Shown here: positions 17,201 to 24,702 of the stretch, piece after piece
How the letters are laid out: every line of letters starts with the position of its first letter
How positions within the stretch are numbered: the stretch's first letter is position 1
Assembly (NCBI RefSeq): GCF_015207255.1
Contig: NZ_JADEXG010000007.1
Location: 1 to 64,000, forward strand
DNA from: Vasconcelosia minhoensis LEGE 07310
GTDB taxonomy: Bacteria; Cyanobacteriota; Cyanobacteriia; Phormidesmidales; Phormidesmidaceae
DNA: 64,000 nucleotides
Direction of reading: 5' to 3'
Program-made: the position numbers and the translations under genes
Notes under the pieces: model-generated
What the model saw: the letters and a program-made list of their open reading frames with translations, nothing else
Databases searched by the model: none
What the model was told of the DNA's origin: nothing

Positions 17201-18684
17201 TTGTATACCGGCTTGGGACCATAGCGATTATCGGCTCGGTAGCCGTCATCTAAGTATGGAATAACGGCATCAGGCAAGTTGCGTATGCGGCGATTATTTC
17301 CGTTGGCAAAAATGGAATTTGCCCAGTTTGGGTCTCTTTTCCAGGTCGTTGAATTGATATGGGTTGAGATACCAGTCGTAAAAAGCTGAATCGGATCCAA
17401 TGCAACATCGGATGGGGAAGGCGTTTGATTTGGCTTAGACGCAACAGAATCATCGGTGTCATCTGTCAGCCTGGTATTATTCTCTTGATTGGGAGCCTCA
17501 TTTCTACTGGTATAGATATGAAATTTGGGGTATTTATTGCCGTTGCTGCCGACCCCAGCTCCCTTTTCAAACTTATCAGCACCGCTAGCGGTTTTGGTCA
17601 GCGCGCCAAAGATAATCTGCCCTTGAAAATCGGGGGTCCCATCGTTGTTGTCATCTCTTTGGCCTAGGGTAATCTCAGAGTTGGTATTGCTATAGACGCA
17701 AGAGCTAGGCGAGCTCAGCATGTAAGCCTTAAACTGCTGAGGAGTAATCAGGCTACCCTCGGTATGGATCGCGCCATTCCAGTTAAACTCTGGCCCCGAA
17801 AAAATTTCCAAGTCATAGCGGAACCAGGCTCCCCATTTATTGCCCCGGTTAGACTGGCGTACCTGCTGAAACTCCGAAGCGCTAACGGTGCGATTGGCCG
17901 CGCTGCTGTTGACGACTAGCGTATTGATTTGGAAATTCTTTTCTAACTGGGCCTGATTGACGACCTGCCACCCCCCCTCTGGCGTCCTCGCAGATGCTGT
18001 ACAGCCGCTCGCGGTCTCAGCCGTGTTGATTGGGCCATTGCGAGTTACCAGGGCCTGAGCCTTGGCCGTTGAGACTTGGTCATCTATATTTTGGCTGGTT
18101 CCACCCGGGGGCGTCGCTTCATCATCCATCAGGATGGAGTAGGCAATCGTTTCGTCTGTGCCGTCACCGTTGAGGTCGGTATTAAATGACCAGGCATTAT
18201 CGTCAGCGCTATCAACTCCGCCAATATTTAATCGGGTCTCTCCGGGCAAGGTGTAGGGATCGTCCGCTGATGCAATGATGCCGGCGCTACCATTGTTAAG
18301 CATCATGGCTGCTAGCACATCGCTAGAGGGCACACCACCAGGGAAGCGAGGATCCTTAGTAAATAAGTACTCAATCTTGGCCCGAGCCCGGTCGAGCGCG
18401 GGCGCGGCAACGTTGTCTACTACCTGCTGCTCTCGCTCTGCGATGGCTTGACTAGAACGCGTAAACGACCGATAGCTCATTGCCCCGACCGTCAGCGAAA
18501 CCATCAGCAGCAGCAGGACAGTGGTGGGCAGCACGAAGCCGGCCCGACTGAGGCGAGCCGGCCGATTCACCCAGAAAAGGAGTCTCAGCAGACTAGCAGC
18601 AAGACGATTGGGCAGGCGCTTGACCCACCGCCAGAGCTGGTAACCCAAATTTTTCGTGGCTCCGGTCGGTTTATCAGTTGGCAT
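14239..18684 (-). CDS. hpsA: Hormogonium polysaccharide biosynthesis protein HpsA
   Basis: A very large (1481-residue) HpsA protein, required in Nostoc for polysaccharide secretion and motility. After a basic leader it has a pseudopilin-like segment, AGFVLPTTVLLLLMVSLTVG (about residues 48-68). This resembles PilX-type proteins in lacking Glu at +5. A helix AIAEREQQVVDNVAAPALDRARAKIEY follows. The rest is a long, Asn/Asp/Ser-rich extracellular region with several acidic loops of the NDGTPDF type that may bind calcium. Cysteines are few. It heads the operon hpsA-hpsB-hpsC-fimT-like. Its leader region holds a strong hairpin (18736-18763). Function is inferred from the family. Confidence 0.88.
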   Translation of the reverse strand: MPTDKPTGATKNLGYQLWRWVKRLPNRLAASLLRLLFWVNRPARLSRAGFVLPTTVLLLLMVSLTVGAMSYRSFTRSSQAIAEREQQVVDNVAAPALDRARAKIEYLFTKDPRFPGGVPSSDVLAAMMLNNGSAGIIASADDPYTLPGETRLNIGGVDSADDNAWSFNTDLNGDGTDETIAYSILMDDEATPPGGTSQNIDDQVSTAKAQALVTRNGPINTAETASGCTASARTPEGGWQVVNQAQLEKNFQINTLVVNSSAANRTVSASEFQQVRQSNRGNKWGAWFRYDLEIFSGPEFNWNGAIHTEGSLITPQQFKAYMLSSPSSCVYSNTNSEITLGQRDDNNDGTPDFQGQIIFGALTKTASGADKFEKGAGVGSNGNKYPKFHIYTSRNEAPNQENNTRLTDDTDDSVASKPNQTPSPSDVALDPIQLFTTGISTHINSTTWKRDPNWANSIFANGNNRRIRNLPDAVIPYLDDGYRADNRYGPKPVYNSQNSLASDASVLGDRIETNPTLNAFSPDATNPSNGNFGLDGYWERRAVAGGLRLIVGQRLELGNMYGWGAANDPLYPPSSVSSHEQRQRRSLRDNLAAVQSMAVYHYKSYGGEYPLACVASTVHPGTFMSLRDSRTFKTYPGTSTLEVNFLNGRGTNGWEFKVPFESNANPEAAFRTAVNDRTSPLGSALRNLAYFAGDPLGGAPSFRPVQDNQVHPYPYFAMWGDFSKLRRIFDDYIDASGSDQVSYQVPRATDPSTDLSLADKSTLHSAACTLGMLAYNLDSLKSASESIISSKGQSVADYVITNFAGDPKVQTLEDWATFLSSQTSPEEFRALALYYQTERDRALGFRGANTKIHDYSLAPTSGAFTAGTYELTCNPDAEFSSISGRDKRLALANIFCSKQAGPKYPALYYLFPTVNHNQRETQPSTEEYIAQAYISNNPVTSGTNKSSAVAYKALSISSIKLDPRDIGAGASSPDSWQLPFRNPTEFNPPTLSNWDSSDPETLRGVFDPDPSTRQPMTISTPAGFFNLALLDKGIMDGREVLNTRVMDMDLDQLFNRGNNGDKWISAVTDGVVYAFREDAVREDSIVRPRAANWGSCNTLATIITSNCRMKATGNNLGNQSGTQDPPLNTDNLISPKPVDFFADPDRRPHGWRLINGKDFNRPSTVLHGITFNSDNPVYIRGDFNWHQDRSSGARLEEFTQKLDDDYDNFYTRSTLDTTFATAEDDKWRPAEIFADGITTQSDNFRDGVIEDGFVYDVGSGDGSPVVDSSFLNFNRPYKSGTDPARKIAFSREQWIRETGGSVPTAISVPIRLNRNGEPDLVSGVGTIEYGRFTDKSQHAANQISAKNNTRINALLIAGIVPSRVEQPYGGMHNFPRLLEHWKSKNLYISGGFFQLNFSTQATAPWDQDAWEPGENPKREENIVFYGAANRLWGYDVGLQYAPSAPIAQRFVTVGQPRSEFFRELPVDDPYIQNLCSALSSC

Positions 18685-18983
18685 GGCAGGCCCTTAGTCC
18701 TAGATCAGGTAGGTAGATCGATCGATCGATAAAGCAGAGCGGGCGTTGAGTAACGCCCGCTCTCAATTGGGTTTCCAAATCTGTCAGGCAGATAGAAAAC
18801 CTGATGAGGTCATAGTGAGTTGAGGCGTCGAAGCGTTTAGTAATTCTATGCAAATTCATATTGCCCAGAGGGGGTACCAAAACGATCAAAAAACAGGCAA
18901 AAAAATGGCATATCAATGCGTCCTGACGTCATCAATCTAAACTGCTTTTAGAGATTTTCGGTCGTCTTCGGCAGGGGCATTAA
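18685..18983. other. hpsA upstream region
   Basis: About 300 bases without a gene, between the hpsA start and the rpmB terminator. It contains a GATC tetranucleotide run at about 18717-18731, a perfect 12-bp hairpin at 18736-18763, and a second imperfect hairpin at about 18771-18802 (outer GGTTT/AAACC, inner ATCTG/CAGAT). The hpsA promoter must lie here; no clear -35/-10 pair was chosen. Confidence 0.55.
18736..18763 (-). promoter_or_regulatory. Strong hairpin in the hpsA leader
   Basis: A perfect inverted repeat, AGAGCGGGCGTT / AACGCCCGCTCT, with a 4-base loop, ending 52 bases before the hpsA start codon when read on the minus strand. It is followed by GCTTTAT rather than a long T run, so it is not a classical terminator. 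It could be an attenuator, an mRNA-stabilising structure or a protein site. Role unknown. Confidence 0.5.
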
Positions 18984-19017
18984 AAAACCCCTCTGTCCTA
19001 TAGGACAGAGGGGTTTT
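18984..19017 (-). terminator. Rho-independent terminator downstream of rpmB
   Basis: A perfect 34-base palindrome (arms AAAACCCCTCTGTCCTA and its complement, centre between 19000 and 19001). Read on the minus strand, it is followed directly by a run of T. It is about 150 bases past the rpmB stop and shields the hpsA operon from rpmB transcription. A- and T-rich flanks on both sides may let it work in both directions. Confidence 0.85.
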
Positions 19018-19169
19018 AGGATTTTGGCCGAGACTAGAGACTCAGGCAGGGATGCCTGACCGAAGAGATTCTCTGACGGGAATTACTGATACTATAATCG
19101 GGGGATTAAAACGCGATCGCAGTATTCTCACTCAAAAATTTCCGTGTGAATACTGGCTCACTATTTAGC

Positions 19170-19406
19170 CTAGTATTTGTTTAAATTAATTCCCGCTTCG
19201 CGAGCCATCGCCTCCAGCCCTTTCTTTTGTAAAGTCTTAATCGCCTTGGTCGAAACCCGCAGCTTCACAAACCGATTGCCCTGGGGCCACCAGATGCGCT
19301 TATCCTGCAAGTTTGCCTCTTGCAGCCGCTTGGTGCGACGGTGGGAGTGGGAAATTGAGAAGGCATTATTAGCCTTTTTGCCAGTTAAATCGCACTTGCG
19401 GGACAT
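19170..19406 (-). CDS. rpmB: 50S ribosomal protein L28
   Basis: L28 is a small basic protein of the large ribosomal subunit. The 78-residue sequence opens [20 protein letters not shown], continues with [20 protein letters not shown], and ends in the [20 protein letters not shown] helix, all typical of bacterial L28. I chose the ATG at 19406. An open frame continues to 19478, but the added residues are not part of the family. The gene is alone, ends in a perfect hairpin terminator, and is divergent from the toxin-antitoxin pair. Confidence 0.97.
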   Translation of the reverse strand: MSRKCDLTGKKANNAFSISHSHRRTKRLQEANLQDKRIWWPQGNRFVKLRVSTKAIKTLQKKGLEAMAREAGINLNKY

Positions 19407-19559
19407 AGGAATCTCCAGATTGACACAGTTAGCCATTATAGACGGCAACGGCAATGGGTAGCAAAGGAGCACTGCCAAACCTCTTCCCCACTCGTGGCAT
19501 TGACTTTTGGTAAGACTAAGTGCCTTATAATTAATAAGACAAGCAATGCTACATTTAAT

Positions 19560-19796
19560 ATGGCAGCCAAGACAAAGATTACAGTCACCGTTGACGCAGA
19601 CCTGCTACATTCCCTAGAGCAGTACAACCATCAGAGCCGCTCTGAGATGGTTGAAACTGCGATGCAAGTATACCGAAAGCATCTGATTGACCAACAGCTA
19701 CTTCAGTTTTATGCCCAACACTCAGAAACACCAGAGGGGCAGGCTTGGGTTGACATTGCCCATGACAATTTAGACGCGGCCTTTGCGGATGATTAG
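19560..19796 (+). CDS. Ribbon-helix-helix antitoxin (MazE/CopG-like)
   Basis: A 78-residue protein whose N-terminal half, [20 protein letters not shown] followed by [16 protein letters not shown], is a ribbon-helix-helix DNA-binding fold. The acidic C-terminal tail (residues about 55-78, ending AAFADD) is of the kind that wraps and blocks a toxin. The ATG at 19560 gives the natural start. An upstream in-frame start at 19494 would add residues unlike the fold. It overlaps the toxin gene by 8 bases, the standard antitoxin-first arrangement. The pair probably represses its own promoter. Confidence 0.88.
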   Translation: MAAKTKITVTVDADLLHSLEQYNHQSRSEMVETAMQVYRKHLIDQQLLQFYAQHSETPEGQAWVDIAHDNLDAAFADD

Positions 19797-20127
19797 GCAA
19801 GGAGAAATTTACCTGTGCAAGGCGATTAGGTCGTCAGGCGATACCAAAAAAAGACCGGCACTGGTGATTTCAGAAGATCGGCGAAATTATTACAGCAGCA
19901 CGGTTCTAATCGTTCCATTCACTAGTAGGATTGACCAGCTGGCTGCGACACGAGTTCTGATCTCAACAGGAGAAGGAGGTCTGGAGCGTGATTCAGTAGC
20001 CATGTGCGATCTCATCACCACCGTAAAGCAATCGCTTCTGGAGCGAGGTCCCTATGGGGGAGCGATTAGCCGGGCAGCACTTAGCAAGATTCAGGAAGGG
20101 ATCATGATTGCAATAGGGGTCTACTAA
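19789..20127 (+). CDS. MazF/PemK-family mRNA interferase toxin
   Basis: A 112-residue toxin of the MazF/PemK family, which cuts mRNA at short specific sequences and stops growth when not blocked by its antitoxin. Visible motifs are the N-terminal strand RQGEIYLCK, then KKRPALVISEDRRN with the conserved basic and proline residues, TVLIVPFTS for the next strands, and DSVAMCDLITTV, which matches the conserved S-x-x-x-x-x-Q/D-I/L-T-V part near the active site. The ATG at 19789 is preferred over the TTG at 19783. Cleavage sequence is unknown. Confidence 0.9.
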   Translation: MIRQGEIYLCKAIRSSGDTKKRPALVISEDRRNYYSSTVLIVPFTSRIDQLAATRVLISTGEGGLERDSVAMCDLITTVKQSLLERGPYGGAISRAALSKIQEGIMIAIGVY

Positions 20128-20142
20128 AAAGCTTTACTCCCA

Positions 20143-20173
20143 AAGCCCCTCTCCTAGAGCAGGAAAGGGGCTT
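20143..20173. terminator. Bidirectional terminator between mazF-like toxin and htpG
   Basis: A hairpin with arms AAGCCCCT and AGGGGCTT, an inner TCCT/AGGA stem and a short AGAGC loop, lying between the convergent stop codons of the toxin gene (20127) and htpG (20203). T-rich sequence follows on the minus side (GCTTTTTAG) and, more weakly, on the plus side. It probably serves both genes. Confidence 0.7.
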
Positions 20174-20202
20174 CTAGATAGACTTTATTTAACTGCGACT
20201 AC

Positions 20203-22176
20203 CTACCGCTCGGTCAGCTGAGTCAGTAGCGTTGTCGAGCGATCCGTAAAGGTCTTCATGCCGTCGGCGTCAAAACCTTTCTGCGCCATTAGGGCTAGGT
20301 CATAGACCTGCTCGCAGATCAGCGCCGCCAGCTGCTCCGAGGGAGAGGGTTCGCCGCTGGTTTGGACGATCGCCCCCTGCCCTAAGTTGGCCAGGTTCTG
20401 AATCAGGGGGTGAGAGGTATTGACCAGCAGCGTATGGTTCGGCGGAAACTGGACGGCCTGATGCTGGATAAAGGCGCTCATCTCCTGCATCCGGCGAATT
20501 TCCTCCGGCAGCAGCACCATCGCCGGTGGAGCCGACTGATCGTTGGCCTTCAGGGCCTCCGTCCGAATCGTCACCTGGGGCCGCTTCAGCGCTTTCTCAA
20601 ACAGCTCCTTGACTTGCTCGCTGCGGGTCTTATTCGTCGCCGAATCGACGATCTCGCTGGACTTGTCGGCGTCGATCAGCGTCTGGTCGAGGTCTGAATC
20701 GACCCGCAAAAACTTCACATCGGAATATTCGCTTTCCAGGAAAGAGACGAAGTGCGTATCGATGAAGGAATCCATAAACAGCACTTCCAGCCCCTGGCTC
20801 TGGTGCAGCTGAATGTAGGTGGCCTGGGATACCTCATCCGTAGCGTAGTAAACCCGATTTTCGTGCTTGCCCTGATTGCGCTCCAGATAGTCCTTCAGGG
20901 TCGTGTAGAACGCACCATTGGCATCCGTCGCCACCTGCGGGGAGTCAGCCTCAGCCCAAGCGTCGTCTTCACCCTGCTGCACCTCGACTTTGGGCGTATC
21001 TGTCTGGCCCAGGTCAGCCGTCGTGCGGAAAATCACATAGTCCTTCACCTGCTGCTTGAACTTATCGTCATTCAGCGAGCCAAATTTGACGAAGGTACCC
21101 AGGTCCTGCCAGCAGCGAATGTAGTCGGCCTGGCTGTCGCGGTAGAGCTCCTTCAGCCGGTCGCCTACCTTTTTAGCAATATAGTCAGCAATTCTACGGA
21201 CGGTGCGGTCGTTCTGCAAAAAGCTGCGGGATACGTTTAAGGGAATATCCGTACTGTCGATCACCCCACGCAGCGGCATCAGAAAGCGAGGAATAATTTC
21301 TTCACAGTTTTCACTGACGAAGACCTGATTGCAGAAGAGCTTGATTTGCCCTTTGTTGACATCGACATCGGGCTTGAGCTTAGGGAAGTACAGGATACCG
21401 TTGACCACAAAGGGATAATCGGTATTCAGGTGGACCCAGAGCAGCGGCTCTTCTTCAAAGGGATAGAGGTAGCGGTAGAGCTCCAGGTAGTCCGAGTCTT
21501 CCAAGCTGCTGGGCGACTGCTTCCAGGGGGCTTCTTGCTTGTTGATGACCTCGCCGTCCAGCTGAATCGGCACGGGCATAAAGTCGCAGTAGGTTTTGAT
21601 CAGCTGTCGAATTCGACCGGGCTCTAGATACTCCTGCTCATCATCCATCAGGTGGAGCGTAATCGTGGTGCCCCGCTCTGTTCGCGCTGACTCGGAAAGC
21701 TGGAACTCCGTCGTGCCATCGCAGGACCAGTGAACCGGGGTGGCTGCTTCCTGGTAGGACAGCGTGTCGATATCAACCCGGTCCGCCACCATGAAGGACG
21801 AATAGAACCCCAGACCAAAGTGACCGATAATCTGCTGGTCGGTGCTGTCCTTATATTTGGTGATAAATTCTTCGGCGCTGGAGAAGGCGACCTGGTTGAT
21901 GTACTGCTTGATCTCCTCAGCCGTCATACCAATGCCGTTGTCGGTGATGCTGAGGGTCTTAGCGTCTTTGTCGATCTGGAGCTGAATTTCGGGTGTCAGC
22001 TCGCCGGAAAATTCCCCCGAGCGGGACAGCATGGACAGCTTACTGATGGCATCTACCGCATTGGAAACCAGCTCACGGATAAAGATTTCGTGGTCAGAGT
22101 ATAGCCATTTTTTGATGATTGGGAAGATATTCTCAGTATGAATACTGATGTTTCCCTGCTCTAAAACCGTAGTCAT
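20203..22176 (-). CDS. htpG: Chaperone HtpG (bacterial Hsp90)
   Basis: HtpG is the ATP-dependent Hsp90 chaperone of bacteria, a cytosolic dimer. In cyanobacteria it is tied to heat and oxidative stress tolerance. The 657-residue length is normal. The GHKL ATPase domain shows the FIRELVSNAVDAISKL helix, the SITDNGIGMT ATP motif, and IIGHFGLGFYSSFMVADRV. The middle domain contains RGVIDSTDIPLNVSRSFLQ. The C-terminal dimerisation region is present. The gene stands alone between a terminator and a 100-base gap. No CIRCE-type inverted repeat was noticed upstream. Confidence 0.97.
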   Translation of the reverse strand: MTTVLEQGNISIHTENIFPIIKKWLYSDHEIFIRELVSNAVDAISKLSMLSRSGEFSGELTPEIQLQIDKDAKTLSITDNGIGMTAEEIKQYINQVAFSSAEEFITKYKDSTDQQIIGHFGLGFYSSFMVADRVDIDTLSYQEAATPVHWSCDGTTEFQLSESARTERGTTITLHLMDDEQEYLEPGRIRQLIKTYCDFMPVPIQLDGEVINKQEAPWKQSPSSLEDSDYLELYRYLYPFEEEPLLWVHLNTDYPFVVNGILYFPKLKPDVDVNKGQIKLFCNQVFVSENCEEIIPRFLMPLRGVIDSTDIPLNVSRSFLQNDRTVRRIADYIAKKVGDRLKELYRDSQADYIRCWQDLGTFVKFGSLNDDKFKQQVKDYVIFRTTADLGQTDTPKVEVQQGEDDAWAEADSPQVATDANGAFYTTLKDYLERNQGKHENRVYYATDEVSQATYIQLHQSQGLEVLFMDSFIDTHFVSFLESEYSDVKFLRVDSDLDQTLIDADKSSEIVDSATNKTRSEQVKELFEKALKRPQVTIRTEALKANDQSAPPAMVLLPEEIRRMQEMSAFIQHQAVQFPPNHTLLVNTSHPLIQNLANLGQGAIVQTSGEPSPSEQLAALICEQVYDLALMAQKGFDADGMKTFTDRSTTLLTQLTER

Positions 22177-22278
22177 TAGCGCAACGTTGCCTCCTGGATG
22201 GGTTAGTGCTAGATTCTATTTTCCAAAATTTAAGCTTAAACGCTAGCAGGGCAGAAGGGGATAGGGGTGTGGGTTTCC

Positions 22279-23547
22279 CTACTTAGTCAGCGCCGATGAA
22301 TGGAGATTGCGACTGAGGATGGTCCGATAGAGATCGGCGTAGGCAGCGGCTTGGTGGGCCAGCGTAAACTGATTTAAGACCGTTTGGCGAGCAGCTTTGG
22401 AGAGAGACTGCGATCGCTGTGCTAATACCCAGCGAATCCCATTCGCTAGGTCGGCGGGGCTGAAGCACTCAGCCCGGTAGCCATTTTGTAGATGGTCAAT
22501 ACCGTCCTTGAGTCCGGTCGCGTCAAACGAAACGACTGGAGTGCCACAGGCCATAGACTCAATCGCGGTTTTGACAAAGGCTTCTTGCTCAGAGGGTACG
22601 ACAGTCACATCAGCGGCTGAATAGGCCAGCGCTAGCATCGTTTGATCATGCAAATAGCCTAAAAAGTTGACTGGCAGGCCCAGATCTAGCGGTTGAGCAG
22701 GCCGATCGCGACCAAAAATGACGGCTTCGAGCGAGTGAGGCTCAGCCGCGAGCCGCCGTAGCGCCGGGGCAAGATGTTGAAATCCCTTACGGCGATCGCC
22801 CGTAGGACTAATCGCCCCGAAGAGGATGAGCTGCTTATTTTGAGGCAGCCTGAGCAGGTCGCGGGCAGTAGCTTGGTCAATGGGGCGATAGCAATCGGTA
22901 TCAATCGCATTGGGAATGACTTGGATAGGCCGATGCTGAAATAGGCTGCTGGCGCGAGCACAGTCGGCCAGCCAGTGGCTCAAAGGCGCGATGGTTAGGT
23001 CAACATCCTGCCAAGCTTTGGATTTACGCCGCCAGACCTGGCGCGATAGGTCATGTTCCCGGTCCGAACCCAGCAGCGGACAGCGACCACAGCGCTGCTG
23101 GTAGCCCTCACAATCGCCAGCATAGTGGCAGCCGCCGGTAAAGCTCCACATATCGCGCAGCGTCCAGACCATTGGCTTACCCAACTGCGGCAGGTCTTCG
23201 GGCCTGAGCAGCCCCTGGGCAACCCAGTGGAGATGCACGATATCCGGATTGATTTTTCTAATTTTGGCGACCACTCGGCTGGGATAAGCCGCCGCCGAAA
23301 ACAAACCACTCTGCTTCTGCGGATAGCGTTTGAGCGGCCAATATTCCCAAGTCTGACGCAGACCGCTGAGAACTTTTTGAGAGCCGGTCACGGTTTGAGG
23401 CCCCAGCACGTAGGGATCGCTCGTCCCTTTTTCAGCTACCAGCATCCAGGAATTAACCCCGGCCCGACGTAATCCTGTATGGGTTAAAAACGCCCCGCGA
23501 GCCGCGCCGCCGTTAGCGTCTGAGGTGCTGAGATGAAGCACTTTCAT
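22279..23547 (-). CDS. Family 4 glycosyltransferase
   Basis: A GT-B fold glycosyltransferase of 422 residues, likely adding a sugar to an exopolysaccharide intermediate at the inner face of the plasma membrane. The N-terminus MKVLHLSTSDANGGAARGAF is typical of a cyanobacterial exopolysaccharide group. The C-terminal nucleotide-sugar domain has LFGAISPTGDRRKGFQHL, then VVPSEQEAFVKTAIESMACGTPVVSF with the E-x7-E pattern. Cysteines clustered near residues 145-165 (CHYAGDCEGYQQRCGRCP) look like a zinc-binding knuckle and recur in this subgroup. It overlaps the upstream GT2 gene by 4 bases (ATGA), so the two are co-translated. Donor and acceptor are unknown. Confidence 0.88.
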   Translation of the reverse strand: MKVLHLSTSDANGGAARGAFLTHTGLRRAGVNSWMLVAEKGTSDPYVLGPQTVTGSQKVLSGLRQTWEYWPLKRYPQKQSGLFSAAAYPSRVVAKIRKINPDIVHLHWVAQGLLRPEDLPQLGKPMVWTLRDMWSFTGGCHYAGDCEGYQQRCGRCPLLGSDREHDLSRQVWRRKSKAWQDVDLTIAPLSHWLADCARASSLFQHRPIQVIPNAIDTDCYRPIDQATARDLLRLPQNKQLILFGAISPTGDRRKGFQHLAPALRRLAAEPHSLEAVIFGRDRPAQPLDLGLPVNFLGYLHDQTMLALAYSAADVTVVPSEQEAFVKTAIESMACGTPVVSFDATGLKDGIDHLQNGYRAECFSPADLANGIRWVLAQRSQSLSKAARQTVLNQFTLAHQAAAYADLYRTILSRNLHSSALTK

Positions 23548-24560
23548 ACTGAGATTGCTTTGACGGGGTCTTGGGCATAGCCTGTGGCAGAATTTTCCTT
23601 GAGCACAACTCGAATGATCTCATCAGGGACGTTTTGGCTCTTCAAATAAGCCCAGGCGCGATCGCGCCTGATTCCCCGCGGTACCAGCGTACTCCCGACT
23701 AGCTTCAGCACCTTCTTGCCGTAAAATAGCCCATGCCGCCAGCGCGGAATGCGCACAGCATTTCGGTACATACTGTTCACCATGTGGTCCACGTTGTGGG
23801 GAGACTTGCAGCTAGATAAACTCTTCAATACCTGCCGCTTGGCCTGGAAGCTTGCGCTGGCGTACCACTGAATCCACAGCGGCATATAGCGAAAAACGTC
23901 AGCCGGGCAATAGTCGGTAGTCGCCTGCAGCCGACTCGAAAGCTGTACCCGATAGCCCTTGGCCTTTGCCCGGCAGATATACTCATAGTCGCCGCCGTAG
24001 TGCCGAAACCGCGCCGCATCCGGCAGGCCAATCTCAGCCATAATTTCTGCGGGAAGAACGACCAGATTGCCATTGAGCGTATCCACTTGCTGCACAAGCT
24101 GCTCCGCAAACTGACGGAAGTGGCTAATCGGCCGCCCCGCAACCACACCGCCGAACACAATCCAGTTGGGGGACTGCCGGTCGCGAACAATCCCACCCGT
24201 CAGCGTCTTCCCTTCCTGCTGCTGACAGCACTGAACCAGCTGAGCAACACAGTCGTCTGCCAGGGTGATGTCGTCATTTAGCCAGACCAGATGGCTAACG
24301 CCCAGCTTCTGCCTGGCATAGTCCATTCCTAGCGAGATCGCGCCCGTCCACCATAGCTCCCCATCCCCGCGCAGCAGATGAACCTCTGGGAACGCCTGCT
24401 CAATCCGCTCCGGCGTCCCATCGCCAGAGCCATCATCCACGACAATCACACTCACCGATACGGTGACCTGACTGCTCTGCTCGCCCAGCTGCTGCAAGAT
24501 TGCCTGCGTATAGCGCCAGCGATTGCGCACTGGAATTACAATTCCAATTCGAACAGTCAT
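23544..24560 (-). CDS. Family 2 glycosyltransferase
   Basis: A GT-A fold transferase of 338 residues. It has the nucleotide-binding start GIVIPVRNRW, the VVDDGSGDGT motif near residue 45, and HLVWLNDDITLADD, whose acidic residues bind the metal and sugar nucleotide. No membrane helix is evident. It is followed by the family 4 transferase with a 4-base overlap, a two-gene polysaccharide unit. HpsE-G glycosyltransferases in Nostoc are of this general type and lie with hpsA-D. Here the pair is about 4 kb from hpsA, separated by rpmB, a toxin-antitoxin pair and htpG, so a link to Hps is a guess. Confidence 0.88.
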   Translation of the reverse strand: MTVRIGIVIPVRNRWRYTQAILQQLGEQSSQVTVSVSVIVVDDGSGDGTPERIEQAFPEVHLLRGDGELWWTGAISLGMDYARQKLGVSHLVWLNDDITLADDCVAQLVQCCQQQEGKTLTGGIVRDRQSPNWIVFGGVVAGRPISHFRQFAEQLVQQVDTLNGNLVVLPAEIMAEIGLPDAARFRHYGGDYEYICRAKAKGYRVQLSSRLQATTDYCPADVFRYMPLWIQWYASASFQAKRQVLKSLSSCKSPHNVDHMVNSMYRNAVRIPRWRHGLFYGKKVLKLVGSTLVPRGIRRDRAWAYLKSQNVPDEIIRVVLKENSATGYAQDPVKAISV

Positions 24561-24617
24561 TCTCTGCTCCTATCCCTAGCCTCACCCTATATATACCCGC
24601 TGATGCTCTGATCCTCC

Positions 24618-24702
24618 CATTCTTCAAAACTGGCCATTCTTCAAAACTGGCCATTCTTCAAAACTGGCCATTCGCCAAAACTGGTCATTCTTCAAAACTG
24701 GC
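24618..24702. repeat. 17-bp tandem repeat, five copies
   Basis: Five head-to-tail copies of CATTCTTCAAAACTGGC at 24618, 24635, 24652, 24669 and 24686. Copies 1, 2, 3 and 5 are identical. Copy 4 differs at three positions (CATTCGCCAAAACTGGT). The array lies between the start of the GT2 gene and the end of the dehydrogenase gene. The last copy runs into the dehydrogenase and supplies its stop codon (24692-24694). There are no spacers, so it is not a CRISPR. The unit length is not a multiple of three. Confidence 0.95.

Noticed and set aside
20410-22104. Several long plus-strand frames opposite htpG
   Set aside because: They are shadows of the high-GC htpG coding sequence and resemble no protein.
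24618-24702. CRISPR-like repeat array
   Set aside because: The 17-bp units are directly joined without spacers, are shorter than CRISPR repeats, and no cas gene is present.
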